Assembly: GCF_048320135.1 (NCBI RefSeq)
Contig: NZ_CP182947.1
Coordinates: 5,394,001-5,458,000, forward strand
DNA from: Ideonella_A sakaiensis_A
Lineage (GTDB): Bacteria; Pseudomonadota; Gammaproteobacteria; Burkholderiales; Burkholderiaceae_C
Direction of reading: 5' to 3'
Length of the DNA: 64,000 bases
The number at the start of each line of letters is the position of its first letter. Within the stretch, counting starts at the first letter, position 1. Made by a program: the position numbers and the translations under genes. Below the pieces are notes generated by a model. That model saw only the letters and a list, made by a program, of their open reading frames with translations. It was not told the DNA's origin and did no database searches. Below, piece by piece: positions 16,631 through 24,792 of the stretch.

Positions 16631-17323
16631 ATGGATTTTTCCAAGCGACAGGCTGATCCCCGCAAACACCTGATGGGGATCACGTTTGTCATTCTGTTTC
16701 ACGTGTTGATCGTCTACGCCCTGGTGACAGGGCTGGGGAAGAAGGTGGTCGAGATCGTCATCGCGCCGATCGAGACCAAGGTGATCGAGGAGGTCCGCAA
16801 GCCGCCGCCGCCGCCCGAGGTCGTCGTGCCACCGCCGCCGAAACTCGAGGCCCCACCACCGCCGTTCATTCCGCCGCCGGAAGTGCAGATCACCGCACCG
16901 CCGCCGCCGGTGCCGACCATCACTGCCGTCACGCCGACCCCGCCGCCGGCTCCGGTGGTGATCGCGCCTGCGCCGCCGCCGGTGGTTGCTGCGCCGCCAG
17001 CACCCGCTCCGGCCCCGCCGGCCCCGCCGCCGCCGAAACCGAAGCCGACCGGCCCGGTCGCCGCCGGTGTCGCCTGCACCCAGATGCCGCCGCCGGTTCC
17101 GCCGGCCGTCAACTTCGAGGTGCAGGGCAGCATCTTCGTGCTCGCCACGTTGAAGGCTGGCCGGGTGGTCGAGGTCGAGTTCGAACGCGATACCTTCCGC
17201 GGCATGAACGCACGCACCAAGCGGGCCTTCCGTGACGCCGTCGAGACGGCGATGAAGGAAGGTTATGTCTGCGCCGGTGATGCGGTGCAGATCCGCCAGG
17301 AATTCTTCTTCGACATCAAGTAG
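16631..17323 (+). CDS. tonB: Energy transducer TonB, proline-rich
   Basis: Couples the inner-membrane proton motive force to outer-membrane receptors; 230 residues. The ATG at 16631 is chosen because a GGAG lies 9 bases upstream and the protein then starts with a short basic segment before one membrane helix (about residues 16-37). A proline-rich spacer of roughly 95 residues follows (many PPP and PAPAPP units), which spans the periplasm. The last 80 residues form a compact C-terminal domain containing two cysteines (VACTQM and GYVCAGD). They lack the usual 'YP' motif of classical TonB, so this is a divergent C-terminal domain. It opens the operon with exbB and two exbD genes downstream and is presumably dedicated to the three adjacent receptors. 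Confidence 0.85.
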   Translation: MDFSKRQADPRKHLMGITFVILFHVLIVYALVTGLGKKVVEIVIAPIETKVIEEVRKPPPPPEVVVPPPPKLEAPPPPFIPPPEVQITAPPPPVPTITAVTPTPPPAPVVIAPAPPPVVAAPPAPAPAPPAPPPPKPKPTGPVAAGVACTQMPPPVPPAVNFEVQGSIFVLATLKAGRVVEVEFERDTFRGMNARTKRAFRDAVETAMKEGYVCAGDAVQIRQEFFFDIK

Positions 17324-17460
17324 TCCCCAACCCCCTTGTCGGCGGAACCCCGAACGCGCCAGCCGGTCCCAGTCTCGTTGCAGGCATCCGGCGGCGCCGG
17401 CCCAAAAAGCCAGGGGGCCGTCCGTTTCCATCCATCCATTGCTACCCGCAGGAATCTTTC

Positions 17461-18324
17461 ATGATGATCAACCGCCTGAACTTCTTCGCCGCTGCGGCAA
17501 CCCTTGCCGCCGGTCTGCTGCTGAACGCTCCGCTGGTCCAGGCCCAGGCGAGCGCGCCTGACGCCGCGCCGGCGGCAACCGCCGCCACCACCGAAACGGC
17601 GGCGCCGGCGGATACGACGCCGCAACCGCCGGCGATGGCGCCGACCGCGGTCAAGGAGACGATCGACAACCCTTATGGCCTCGAGGCGCTGTGGAAGCAG
17701 GGCGACTGGGTCAGCAAGGGCACGCTGCTGATCCTCGTGATCATGAGCATGGGCAGCTGGTACATCCTGATCACGAAGCTGTGGGAAAGCATGAAGATCA
17801 GCGGCCAGGCACGGTCGGCCCACACGAAATTCTTCAAGGCGGGCAGCCTGAAGGAAGGCGCAGCCCAGCTGAAGGAAGGCTCGGCGTTCCGCTTCATCGC
17901 CGATACCGGCATCGCTGCGGGCGAGCACCACGAAGGTGCGTTGACCGAGAACATCGACCGCAATACCTGGGTCACGATGAGTGTCGACCGCGCCGTTGCC
18001 GACGTGCAATCGCGTCTGCAGGATGGCCTGGCCTTCCTCGCGACGGTCGGTTCGACCGCGCCATTCGTCGGTCTGTTCGGTACCGTCTGGGGCATCTACC
18101 ACGCACTGACCGCAATCGGCATTGCCGGCCAGGCGTCGATCGACAAGGTCGCCGGCCCGGTCGGTGAGGCGCTGATCATGACCGCCATCGGCCTGGCCGT
18201 CGCTGTGCCGGCGGTGCTCGGCTACAACTGGCTGGTCCGCCGCAACAAGGTGACCCTCGACGCAGTGCGCAGCTTCAGCGCTGACCTGCACGGTGTGCTG
18301 ATGGGTGCGCGGCAGACCCGCTGA
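17461..18324 (+). CDS. exbB: ExbB/TolQ-type proton channel subunit
   Basis: Inner-membrane stator subunit of the TonB motor, 287 residues. Unusually for small ExbB proteins, it starts with a cleavable signal peptide (ending near 'VQA-QA', residue 29) and an Ala/Pro/Thr-rich periplasmic segment to about residue 60. Three membrane helices follow near residues 85-105, 195-220 and 235-255. The MotA/TolQ/ExbB core is clear: 'LAFLATVGSTAPFVGLFGTVWGIYHAL' is split across the second helix, and 'VGEALIMTAIGLAVAVPAVLGYNWL' forms the third. It lies 137 bases after tonB and 20 bases before the first exbD. Confidence 0.92.
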   Translation: MMINRLNFFAAAATLAAGLLLNAPLVQAQASAPDAAPAATAATTETAAPADTTPQPPAMAPTAVKETIDNPYGLEALWKQGDWVSKGTLLILVIMSMGSWYILITKLWESMKISGQARSAHTKFFKAGSLKEGAAQLKEGSAFRFIADTGIAAGEHHEGALTENIDRNTWVTMSVDRAVADVQSRLQDGLAFLATVGSTAPFVGLFGTVWGIYHALTAIGIAGQASIDKVAGPVGEALIMTAIGLAVAVPAVLGYNWLVRRNKVTLDAVRSFSADLHGVLMGARQTR

Positions 18325-18344
18325 GCCAACGCAGGAGTCTTGTC

Positions 18345-18773
18345 ATGGGAATGAACGTCGGATCGGGGAGCGGCGACGAGGACGAAGTCGTCTCCGCGAT
18401 CAACACCACACCGCTGGTCGACGTGATGCTGGTTCTGCTGATCATCTTCCTGATCACCATTCCGGTCGTCACGCAGACCGTTCCGGTCAAGTTGCCCGAA
18501 GAGGACAACATCGCGCTGCAGACCAAGCCGGAGAACATCGAGATCGCCGTCAACAAGGATGGCGACATCTTCTGGAATACGGCGCTGGTTCCCGACAACA
18601 ACGCGTTGTTCGAGAAGCTGAAGGCGGTTGCGGTGCTCAATCCGCAGCCGGAGGTGCATATCCGGGGCGACCAGAATGCGCGTTACGAATCGATCGGACG
18701 GGTGATGTTTCAGTGCCAGCGGGCCAACATCCTGAAGGTCAGCTTCATCACTGAGCCGCCGCCGAAAGGTTAG
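18345..18773 (+). CDS. exbD: ExbD biopolymer transport protein (first copy)
   Basis: Rotor-side partner of ExbB, 142 residues. It has a short cytoplasmic N terminus, one membrane helix at about residues 25-45 with the essential Asp in 'INTTPLVDVMLV', then a periplasmic domain. An AGGAGT site precedes the ATG. It starts like its downstream twin ('MGM-VGS'), so the two probably arose by tandem duplication, but the periplasmic domains differ strongly. Confidence 0.93.
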   Translation: MGMNVGSGSGDEDEVVSAINTTPLVDVMLVLLIIFLITIPVVTQTVPVKLPEEDNIALQTKPENIEIAVNKDGDIFWNTALVPDNNALFEKLKAVAVLNPQPEVHIRGDQNARYESIGRVMFQCQRANILKVSFITEPPPKG

Positions 18774-18911
18774 CCCCCACGTCGCTTCGCTCCTGCCCCG
18801 CGAGGGGGCGCCTCGCGGCCGCCCGGGGGACCCGGAGCGGCGCGAGTGGCTTGATCTAGGCTTCGCTGCGCTCGCTTTCGGTGAGTCAGCGAGTTTTTGG
18901 AAGGAAATGTT
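18774..18911. repeat. GC-rich intergenic repeat remnant between the two exbD genes
   Basis: This spacer contains a GCCCC-gcga-GGGGC hairpin (about 18795-18809) embedded in a CGCTTCGCTCC / CGCTGCGCTCGC style sequence. The style resembles the dispersed intergenic repeats common in Burkholderiales genomes. Comparable degenerate versions sit at 59051-59188 and 60112-60240. It may modulate expression of the second exbD relative to the first. The last bases carry the AAGGAA ribosome-binding site for 18912. Confidence 0.4.
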
Positions 18912-19343
18912 ATGGGAATGAGTGTCGGGTCCAAAGGGTCGGGCGATCCCGAGGTGATGATGGACATCAACACGACGCCGCTGATCGACGTGATGCTGGT
19001 GCTGATCATCATGCTGATCATCACGATCCCGATCCAGCTGCATTCGGTGAATCTGAACATGCCGACCGGGACGCCGCCGCCGCCGACCACGAAGGAGCCG
19101 GTGGTGGTGACGATCGACGTCGATTTCGACGGCACGGTGTTGTGGAACGGCGAGATTCTGCCGGACCGGGCAGCGCTCGAGGACAAGCTGATCCGAGTCG
19201 CTGCCGAACCGGATCAACCTGAAGTGCATCTGCGTCCGAACAAGCTGGTCGAATACAAGTCGGTTGCAATGGTGATGGCCAGTGCGCAGCGGCTTGGTGT
19301 GACCAAGCTCGGAATCGTCGGCAATGAGCAATTCGTCAAGTGA
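18912..19343 (+). CDS. exbD2: ExbD biopolymer transport protein (second copy)
   Basis: Second ExbD of the operon, 143 residues from the ATG at 18912, which follows AAGGAA. The membrane helix carries 'INTTPLIDVMLVL' with the conserved Asp, followed by the periplasmic domain 'EPVVVTIDVDFDGTVLWNGEIL' type fold. Tandem exbD pairs next to tonB-exbB are known from Xanthomonas, where the second copy has a more specialised role. Whether both copies enter the same motor here is unknown. Confidence 0.92.
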   Translation: MGMSVGSKGSGDPEVMMDINTTPLIDVMLVLIIMLIITIPIQLHSVNLNMPTGTPPPPTTKEPVVVTIDVDFDGTVLWNGEILPDRAALEDKLIRVAAEPDQPEVHLRPNKLVEYKSVAMVMASAQRLGVTKLGIVGNEQFVK

Positions 19344-19353
19344 GCGTCCTCTG

Positions 19354-20625
19354 ATGTCTGTTGACCACGCTGGAAACCTCCTGCCCGCCGCGCATCGATC
19401 GAAAAGCAGCAGCCTGCGCCGGGTTGCCGCGGCGGCGGCGGTGTCGCTCGCGCTCGGCGCCTTTGGCGCTGCCCATGCCGCCGATACCGTTCGCCCGGAA
19501 GTCGGCAAGCCGCTGCAAGCCGCGCAGGACCTGATCAAGCGCGGCAGTTATCGCGACGCGCTGCGCCAGGTCGAGACCGCCGACAAGGTCGGTTCGCAGA
19601 CCGCTTACGAGAACTATCTGATCGAGCGGATGCGGCTGGCCGCAGCCTCCGGCGCCGGCGACGTCAATGCCGCCGGCCGCGCCTTCGACTTCATCGAGAA
19701 GTCCGGCCGTGTCAACGCGGCCGAGAAGCTGCGCATGCTCGAATCGCTGACCGGCCTTGCCTACCGCGCAAAGGACTACGGCAAGACGATGCAGTGGGGC
19801 CAGCGTTATCTGAACGAAGGCGGCGGCAATTCGAGCATCCGCACGCTGCTGATCCAGGCCCAGTATCTTTCCGGAGATTTTTCCGGCGCCGCGAAGCAGC
19901 TGACGGCGGAGATCCAGGCGACCGAGAAGTCCGGCAAGGCGCCCGATGAAGATCGGCTGAACCTGTTGCTGAATGCGGCGCAGCGGCTCAATGATCAGGA
20001 CCTCAGCGTCTTCACGATCGAAAAGCTGATCACCTACTACCCGAAGAAGGCGTACTGGGCCGACCTGCTGAGCCGGCTGCAGCGCAAGCAGAGCTTCAGC
20101 GACCGCTTTGCCCTCGACGTCTACCGCCTGTCGCTGGTGACTGGCGTGATGGACAGCGCCAACGATTACATGGAGGCGGCGCAGCTCGCGGTCCAGGCCG
20201 GCTTTCCGGCAGAAGGCAAGAAGATCCTCGACAAGGGCTACGAGGCCAAGGTGCTCGGCGTCGGCGACCAGGCCGGCCGGCACCAGCGGCTGCGCGACCT
20301 GATCGCCAAGCGCCTCGAGGAAAAGAAGGCCGCGATGGAGACCGAGCTGGCCGACGCCAAGGCCGCGAAGGACGGCAATGCGCTGCTCGATGTCGGCTAC
20401 AACCTGGTGATCAACGGTGATGCCGCCAAAGGCCTGGAGCTGATGCAACAGGGCATCGAGAAAGGCGGCCTGAAGCGGCCGGACGATGCGCAGCTGCACC
20501 TCGGCATCGCGCAGACGCTCGCAGGGCAGGGCACAAAGGCGCTGACGACCTTCCGCGGCGTCAAGGGCAAGGACGGTTCGGCCGACCTGGCGCGGCTGTG
20601 GGCCTTGCAGGCACGCAAGAAGTAG
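19354..20625 (+). CDS. Periplasmic TPR-like protein of the TonB operon
   Basis: A protein of 423 residues with a signal peptide ending at 'AAHA-AD' (about residue 43) and an all-helical remainder. The alternating short helices ('PLQAAQDLIKRGSYRDALRQVETAD', split as repeats) resemble tetratricopeptide repeats, and Lys/Ala-rich helices lie near residues 310-330. It has no enzyme motif. It starts about 10 bases after exbD2, or overlaps it if the ATG at 19324 is used, so it is in the same operon. TPR partners of TonB/ExbB systems are known in Vibrio and Shewanella (TtpC-type contexts). A role in stabilising or coupling the TonB complex is inference. Confidence 0.7.
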   Translation: MSVDHAGNLLPAAHRSKSSSLRRVAAAAAVSLALGAFGAAHAADTVRPEVGKPLQAAQDLIKRGSYRDALRQVETADKVGSQTAYENYLIERMRLAAASGAGDVNAAGRAFDFIEKSGRVNAAEKLRMLESLTGLAYRAKDYGKTMQWGQRYLNEGGGNSSIRTLLIQAQYLSGDFSGAAKQLTAEIQATEKSGKAPDEDRLNLLLNAAQRLNDQDLSVFTIEKLITYYPKKAYWADLLSRLQRKQSFSDRFALDVYRLSLVTGVMDSANDYMEAAQLAVQAGFPAEGKKILDKGYEAKVLGVGDQAGRHQRLRDLIAKRLEEKKAAMETELADAKAAKDGNALLDVGYNLVINGDAAKGLELMQQGIEKGGLKRPDDAQLHLGIAQTLAGQGTKALTTFRGVKGKDGSADLARLWALQARKK

Positions 20626-20645
20626 GTCTGCTGCGTCTGCAAATG

Positions 20646-20673
20646 AAAACGGGCTGCTGATGCAGCCCGTTTT
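20646..20673. terminator. Bidirectional terminator between convergent operons
   Basis: AAAACGGGCTGC-TGAT-GCAGCCCGTTTT is a perfect 12-base inverted repeat with a 4-base loop, an A-run on the left and a T-run on the right. It can end both the plus-strand TonB operon and the minus-strand kdsB-adk-SDR operon. Confidence 0.9.
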
Positions 20674-20699
20674 GCTTTCATTTCAGAGCGCCAACCGGA

Positions 20700-21467
20700 T
20701 CATTTCGGCGCCAGCCGGATCGCGCCGTCGAGGCGGATCACCTCGCCGTTCAGCATCTCGTTGGTGATGATCTGCTGCACCAGCTTGGCATAGTCGGTCG
20801 GGGTGCCGAGGCGGCTCGGGAACGGCACGCTGGCCGCCAGCGAATCCTGCACCTCCTGCGGCATCGAGAACATCATCGGCGTGCCGAAGATGCCCGGCGC
20901 AATCGTCATGTTGCGGATGCCGTTGCGCGCGAGGTCACGGGCGATCGGCAAGGTCATGCCGACGATGCCGCCCTTCGACGCCGAATACGCGGCCTGGCCG
21001 ATCTGGCCGTCGTAGGCGGCCACGCTGGCGGTCGAGATCATCACGCCGCGCTCGCCGGTCGATTCCGGCTCGTTGCGGCTCATCGCCGCCGCCGCGAGGC
21101 GGATCATGTTGAAGCTGCCGACCAGGTTGACCGTGATGACCTTGCTGAACAGGTCCAGCGAATGGGCGCCATCCTTGCCGACGGTTTTCGAGCCGACCGC
21201 GATGCCGGCGCAATTGACCAGGCCCATCAGCTTGCCCATCGACGTCGCACGGTCGACCGCCGCCTGGCCGTCGGCCTCGCTGGCGACGTCGCACTTGACG
21301 AACACCGCCTTGTCGCTGCCCAGCTCCTTGGCCAGCGCTTCGCCCTTGTCGGCCTGCAGGTCGGCGATCACGACCTTGGCGCCGTGCGAAGCCAGCATCC
21401 GCGCCGTGCCTTCACCGAGGCCCGAAGCGCCGCCGGTGACGATGAATACCTTGTCCTTGATGTCCAT
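20700..21467 (-). CDS. SDR dehydrogenase, 3-hydroxyacyl-CoA dehydrogenase type-2-like
   Basis: Cytoplasmic NAD-dependent short-chain dehydrogenase of 255 residues, related to 17-beta-HSD type 10/3-hydroxyacyl-CoA dehydrogenase. Visible motifs are the cofactor loop 'TGGASGLGEG' near residue 11, 'NCAGIA', and the catalytic 'YSASKGG' (Tyr-x3-Lys). The type-2 signature end is 'FPSRLGTPTDYAKLVQQI'. The start at 21467 follows AGGAGAACGGGC. It is the last gene of the minus-strand operon, 23 bases after adk. The role is likely fatty-acid or branched-chain acyl-CoA oxidation. Confidence 0.85.
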   Translation of the reverse strand: MDIKDKVFIVTGGASGLGEGTARMLASHGAKVVIADLQADKGEALAKELGSDKAVFVKCDVASEADGQAAVDRATSMGKLMGLVNCAGIAVGSKTVGKDGAHSLDLFSKVITVNLVGSFNMIRLAAAAMSRNEPESTGERGVMISTASVAAYDGQIGQAAYSASKGGIVGMTLPIARDLARNGIRNMTIAPGIFGTPMMFSMPQEVQDSLAASVPFPSRLGTPTDYAKLVQQIITNEMLNGEVIRLDGAIRLAPK

Positions 21468-21490
21468 GCCCGTTCTCCTGTTCTCGCTGT

Positions 21491-22144
21491 TCAACCGAGC
21501 GCGGCGGTTGCGCGCGCGGTGATTTCCTCGACGCTGCCGGTGCCGCTGATTTTCAGGCAGCGCGGGGCCGCGGCGTCGCCGGTGGCCGCCCAGCGGGCGT
21601 AATAGTCGATCAGCGGTCGGGTCTGGTTCTGGTAGACCTCGAGCCGCTTGCGCACCGTCTCTTCCTTGTCGTCCTCGCGCTGGATCAGTGGCTCGCCGGT
21701 CAGGTCGTCAATGCCGTCGGTCTTCGGCGGATTGAACTTGACGTGGTAGCTGCGGCCCGATGCCGGATGCACGCGCCGGCCGCTCATCCGCTCGATGATC
21801 GCCTCATCGGGTACGTCGATCTCGAGTACCACATCGATCTTGACGCCGGCGGCCTTCATCGCGTCGGCCTGCGGAATCGTGCGCGGAAAACCGTCGAACA
21901 GAAAACCGTTCGCGCAGTCCGGCTGGCTGATCCGCTCCTTGACCAGGCCGATGATGATGTCGTCGCTGACCAGCGCGCCCGAATCCATCACCTGCTTGGC
22001 CTTGACGCCGAGCGGCGTGCCGGCCTTGACCGCGGCGCGCAGCATGTCGCCGGTCGATATCTGCGGAATGCCGTAGCGAGCACACAGAAACGCTGCCTGC
22101 GTGCCTTTTCCGGCACCCGGCGCACCCAACAAGATCATTCGCAT
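21491..22144 (-). CDS. adk: Adenylate kinase
   Basis: Interconverts ATP plus AMP with two ADP in the cytoplasm. The protein has 217 residues, the normal length of the long-form enzyme. It shows the P-loop 'GAPGAGKGTQ' at residues 7-16, the AMP-binding 'STGDMLR', 'DGFPRT', and a long LID domain ('GRRVHPASGRSYH') without the zinc cysteines seen in Gram-positive enzymes. A GAGGAAT site precedes the ATG. It follows kdsB by 140 bases. Confidence 0.97.
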   Translation of the reverse strand: MRMILLGAPGAGKGTQAAFLCARYGIPQISTGDMLRAAVKAGTPLGVKAKQVMDSGALVSDDIIIGLVKERISQPDCANGFLFDGFPRTIPQADAMKAAGVKIDVVLEIDVPDEAIIERMSGRRVHPASGRSYHVKFNPPKTDGIDDLTGEPLIQREDDKEETVRKRLEVYQNQTRPLIDYYARWAATGDAAAPRCLKISGTGSVEEITARATAALG

Positions 22145-22284
22145 GGGATTCCTCGTGATTTCAATCTTGTCGGCAGCGGCGCGCTCGACCGCGCACTGCC
22201 GTTATCCAGTCGAGAATAGCATGGGCCTCTGACGCGACGCTTTCGCTGCGGGTCGAGAAAAACCCGCCTGTTCTGTCTGGCGCG

Positions 22285-23052
22285 TCAGTGGCCGCCGGCG
22301 CCTTCGCGGGCGACCAGATCCCGCACTTTCTGCAGGTCTTCCGGCGTATCGACGCCGGGCCCGGGCCGCTCGTTGCTCAAGTGGACCGCGATCTGTTCAC
22401 CGTGCCACAACACGCGCAACTGTTCGAGCGACTCGATCCGCTCGAGCGGGCTTTGCTCGAGGCCCGGAAACTGGCGCAGAAAACCGGCCTGGTAGGCATA
22501 GATGCCGATGTGCCGCCACGGCGCCGGCGACGGCAGGGCGTCGTCGCCGGTGGCGTCTCGCCAGCACGGAATCGGCGCACGCGAAAAATACAAGGCCTTG
22601 GCGCCGGCCGTGCAGACCAGCTTGACGACATTCGGGTTGCGCCATTCGGCAACATCACTGATCGGGTGCGCGGCGGTGCTCATCACGCATTCGCGGCGGT
22701 CGCTCAGCAATACCGCACAGGCGTCGATCAGGCCGGGGGCGATCAGCGGTTCGTCGCCCTGGACATTGACGACGATGTCGGCGCCATCGAGGCCGAGCTG
22801 CTCGCAGGCCTCGGCAAGGCGGTCGCTGCCGGTCGGGTGGTCCTGACGGGTCAACAGCGCCGAGATGCCATGGGCTGCGCAGGCATCGACGATCTCCGCC
22901 GCATCGGCGGCGACCACCACCGCCTTTGCGCCGGACGCGGCGGCACGCTGCGCGACCCGTACCACCATCGGCACCCCACCGATATCGGCCAGCGGCTTGC
23001 GCGGCAGCCGCGTCGATGCGAGCCGCGCCGGAATCAGCACGGTAAAACTCAT
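22285..23052 (-). CDS. kdsB: 3-deoxy-manno-octulosonate cytidylyltransferase
   Basis: Activates KDO with CTP to CMP-KDO for lipopolysaccharide inner-core synthesis; 255 residues, typical length. Key features are the nucleotide-binding N terminus 'VLIPARLASTRLPRKPL', 'VVNVQGDEPLI' (metal-binding Asp) and 'HIGIYAYQAGFLRQF'. The ATG overlaps the stop of the upstream Trm112-like gene by 4 bases. With lpxK upstream it forms a lipid A/KDO assembly unit. Confidence 0.97.
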   Translation of the reverse strand: MSFTVLIPARLASTRLPRKPLADIGGVPMVVRVAQRAAASGAKAVVVAADAAEIVDACAAHGISALLTRQDHPTGSDRLAEACEQLGLDGADIVVNVQGDEPLIAPGLIDACAVLLSDRRECVMSTAAHPISDVAEWRNPNVVKLVCTAGAKALYFSRAPIPCWRDATGDDALPSPAPWRHIGIYAYQAGFLRQFPGLEQSPLERIESLEQLRVLWHGEQIAVHLSNERPGPGVDTPEDLQKVRDLVAREGAGGH

Positions 23053-23273
23053 CGCTGCAGGTCGGCCGGGGGCGTCGGTGCCGGGTCGGAGCCGGCCGGT
23101 TCGAGTTGTCGCGCCTCCGATTCGAGCATGATCGGAATGCCGTCGCGAACCGGAAACGCCAGCCGGTCGGCATTGCAGACAAGTTCCTGCCGCTCCTGCA
23201 TCGGCGGCCGCAGGTGCTGCAGCGGGCCTTTGCAGATCGGGCAGACCAGCAGTTCAAGCAGTCGTGTGTCCAT
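23049..23273 (-). CDS. Trm112/YcaR-family small zinc-ribbon protein
   Basis: Small cytoplasmic protein of 74 residues with 'LLVCPICKGPL' (CxxC) near residue 11 and a third Cys in 'LVCNADRLAFPVRDGIPIML'. This is the UPF0434/Trm112 pattern found between lpxK and kdsB in many proteobacteria, as in E. coli ycaR. Its exact role is unsettled; eukaryotic Trm112 activates methyltransferases. It overlaps lpxK by 20 bases and kdsB by 4 bases, so it is translationally coupled on both sides. Confidence 0.93.
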   Translation of the reverse strand: MDTRLLELLVCPICKGPLQHLRPPMQERQELVCNADRLAFPVRDGIPIMLESEARQLEPAGSDPAPTPPADLQR

Positions 23274-24375
23274 CGTGGTCGGGGTCGTCTTGGTTGGCAG
23301 CGGTGGCGCCGGGCGGCAGCGCCTGGCGGATCTGGTCGGCCAGCTCGGGCTCGAGCTGCAAGTCTAGCGGCACCACCCAGGCCCGGCAGTCGCCGAGCCG
23401 GTGCGGGTCGACCTTGACGGCGTCCTTTTCGGTCAGCAGCACGTCGGTCGTGCCTTCTGGCCAAGGCAGCGTCGAGAAACCGAAGTGGTCGGGCAGCGGC
23501 AATTCGTTGATTTGCAGCCCGGCCGCACGCAGCATCGCAAAAAAGCGCTGCGGGCGGGCCGTGCCGGCGGCAGCGAGCAGCGGCCGGCCGCGCAAGCCGT
23601 CGAGGATGGCCGGCGACGCCGCTTCGCCACGCCACCAGGCCGCCAGCGCGACCGCGCCGCGCAGCCCGGCGTCGACGCGGCTGCCGGGCAAGCGGGTGGT
23701 CGGCTTGGCCGCGTTGTAGACGACCAGCGTCGCCACACCGTTCAGCCGCGACACATCGGCCGGCAGCGGTTCGCGCAGCGGGCCGGCCGGCAGCAGCCAG
23801 CCATTGCCGGCGCCACGCTCGTCGAACACCACCAGTTGCAGGTCACGCTGCAGCGCCAGGTGCTGCAGGCCGTCGTCGCAGACGATCACGCTGGTGTGCG
23901 GATGCTGCTCGAGCAGCGCCCGTGCCGTGGCCTGCCGGTCGCGGCCAACCCAGACCGGCACCTGGCAACGCAGGCGCAGCAGCAGCGGCTCGTCGCCGGC
24001 GTCAGCGGCCATCGACTGCGGCGCCACCGCCAGCGGCGAATCGTCGCCGCGCCCATAACCGCGCGAGACGATCGCCGGTCGATGCCCGGCGGCACGCAGC
24101 AATTCGACCACCGCGATCACGACCGGTGTCTTGCCGGCGCCGCCGACGATCAGGTTGCCGACGACCAGCACCGGCACCGGCAAGCGGCCGCTGCGCAGCA
24201 ACCCGAACCGGTAGGCGGCACGGCGTGTCGCGACGATCAGCCGCATCAGCAGCGACAGCGGCCACAACAGGCAGGCCAGCGGGCCGCGCCGCATCCAGGC
24301 CTGTTGCAGGCCGGCGGCCCAGCGGCTGGCCGAGGCGGGTGCCCGGGCTGGCGCGTCAGCGTGCGCCGCCACCAC
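23254..24375 (-). CDS. lpxK: Tetraacyldisaccharide 4'-kinase
   Basis: Phosphorylates the 4' position of the lipid A precursor at the inner membrane; 373 residues from a GTG start that overlaps the exbD stop by 20 bases. It has an N-terminal membrane-associated helix region ('LACLLWPLSLLMRLIV'), the P-loop 'VGNLIVGGAGKTP' near residue 75, 'SRGYGRG' and 'DDGLQH' (catalytic Asp-Asp-His), all hallmarks of LpxK. The remainder is the usual LpxK C-terminal domain ending 'FLTEKDAVK'-like as 'LLTEKDAVKV'. Confidence 0.96.
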   Translation of the reverse strand: MVAAHADAPARAPASASRWAAGLQQAWMRRGPLACLLWPLSLLMRLIVATRRAAYRFGLLRSGRLPVPVLVVGNLIVGGAGKTPVVIAVVELLRAAGHRPAIVSRGYGRGDDSPLAVAPQSMAADAGDEPLLLRLRCQVPVWVGRDRQATARALLEQHPHTSVIVCDDGLQHLALQRDLQLVVFDERGAGNGWLLPAGPLREPLPADVSRLNGVATLVVYNAAKPTTRLPGSRVDAGLRGAVALAAWWRGEAASPAILDGLRGRPLLAAAGTARPQRFFAMLRAAGLQINELPLPDHFGFSTLPWPEGTTDVLLTEKDAVKVDPHRLGDCRAWVVPLDLQLEPELADQIRQALPPGATAANQDDPDHDGHTTA

Positions 24376-24790
24376 CCGCCGTCTGGGTCGCGAAGGTCAG
24401 CCGGGGCAGTTCGGCGCGCCGTGCGGCATCCAGCACATTGATCACTGACTGGTGAGCCGCCGACGCGTCGGCCGAGACGATCACGATGCTGTCGGGCGCG
24501 CCGGCCGCGGCATTGCGCAGCGCCGCACTGAGCTGCTCGACCTCGCGGCCTTGCAGCGGCTTGCGGTTGATCGAATAAAGGCCGTCGGCGGTCACCGAGA
24601 CGAGGATCTCGCGCGGCCGGTCGGCCGGCTTCTCGGCATTGGCGACCGGCAGCGTGATCTGCAGCTCCGAATACCGCGAATAGGTCGTCGTCAGCATCAG
24701 GAAGATCAGCACGACCAGCAGCACATCGATGAACGGGATCAGGTTGATCTCGGGTTCATCGCGCCGCATGCGGCGGAAATTGACCGCCAT
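24356..24790 (-). CDS. exbD: ExbD/TolR-family protein of the lipid A operon
   Basis: Inner-membrane ExbD-type protein of 144 residues with one helix at about 16-36 carrying the functional Asp in 'INLIPFIDVLLVVLIF', followed by a periplasmic ExbD domain. The start at 24790 (MAVNF) is chosen because it begins the family N terminus and sits 2 bases after the exbB stop. It has no tonB beside it and is coupled to lpxK, an arrangement seen in many Burkholderiales. The partner protein it energises is not apparent. Confidence 0.92.
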   Translation of the reverse strand: MAVNFRRMRRDEPEINLIPFIDVLLVVLIFLMLTTTYSRYSELQITLPVANAEKPADRPREILVSVTADGLYSINRKPLQGREVEQLSAALRNAAAGAPDSIVIVSADASAAHQSVINVLDAARRAELPRLTFATQTAGGGGAR

Positions 24791-24792
24791 CG

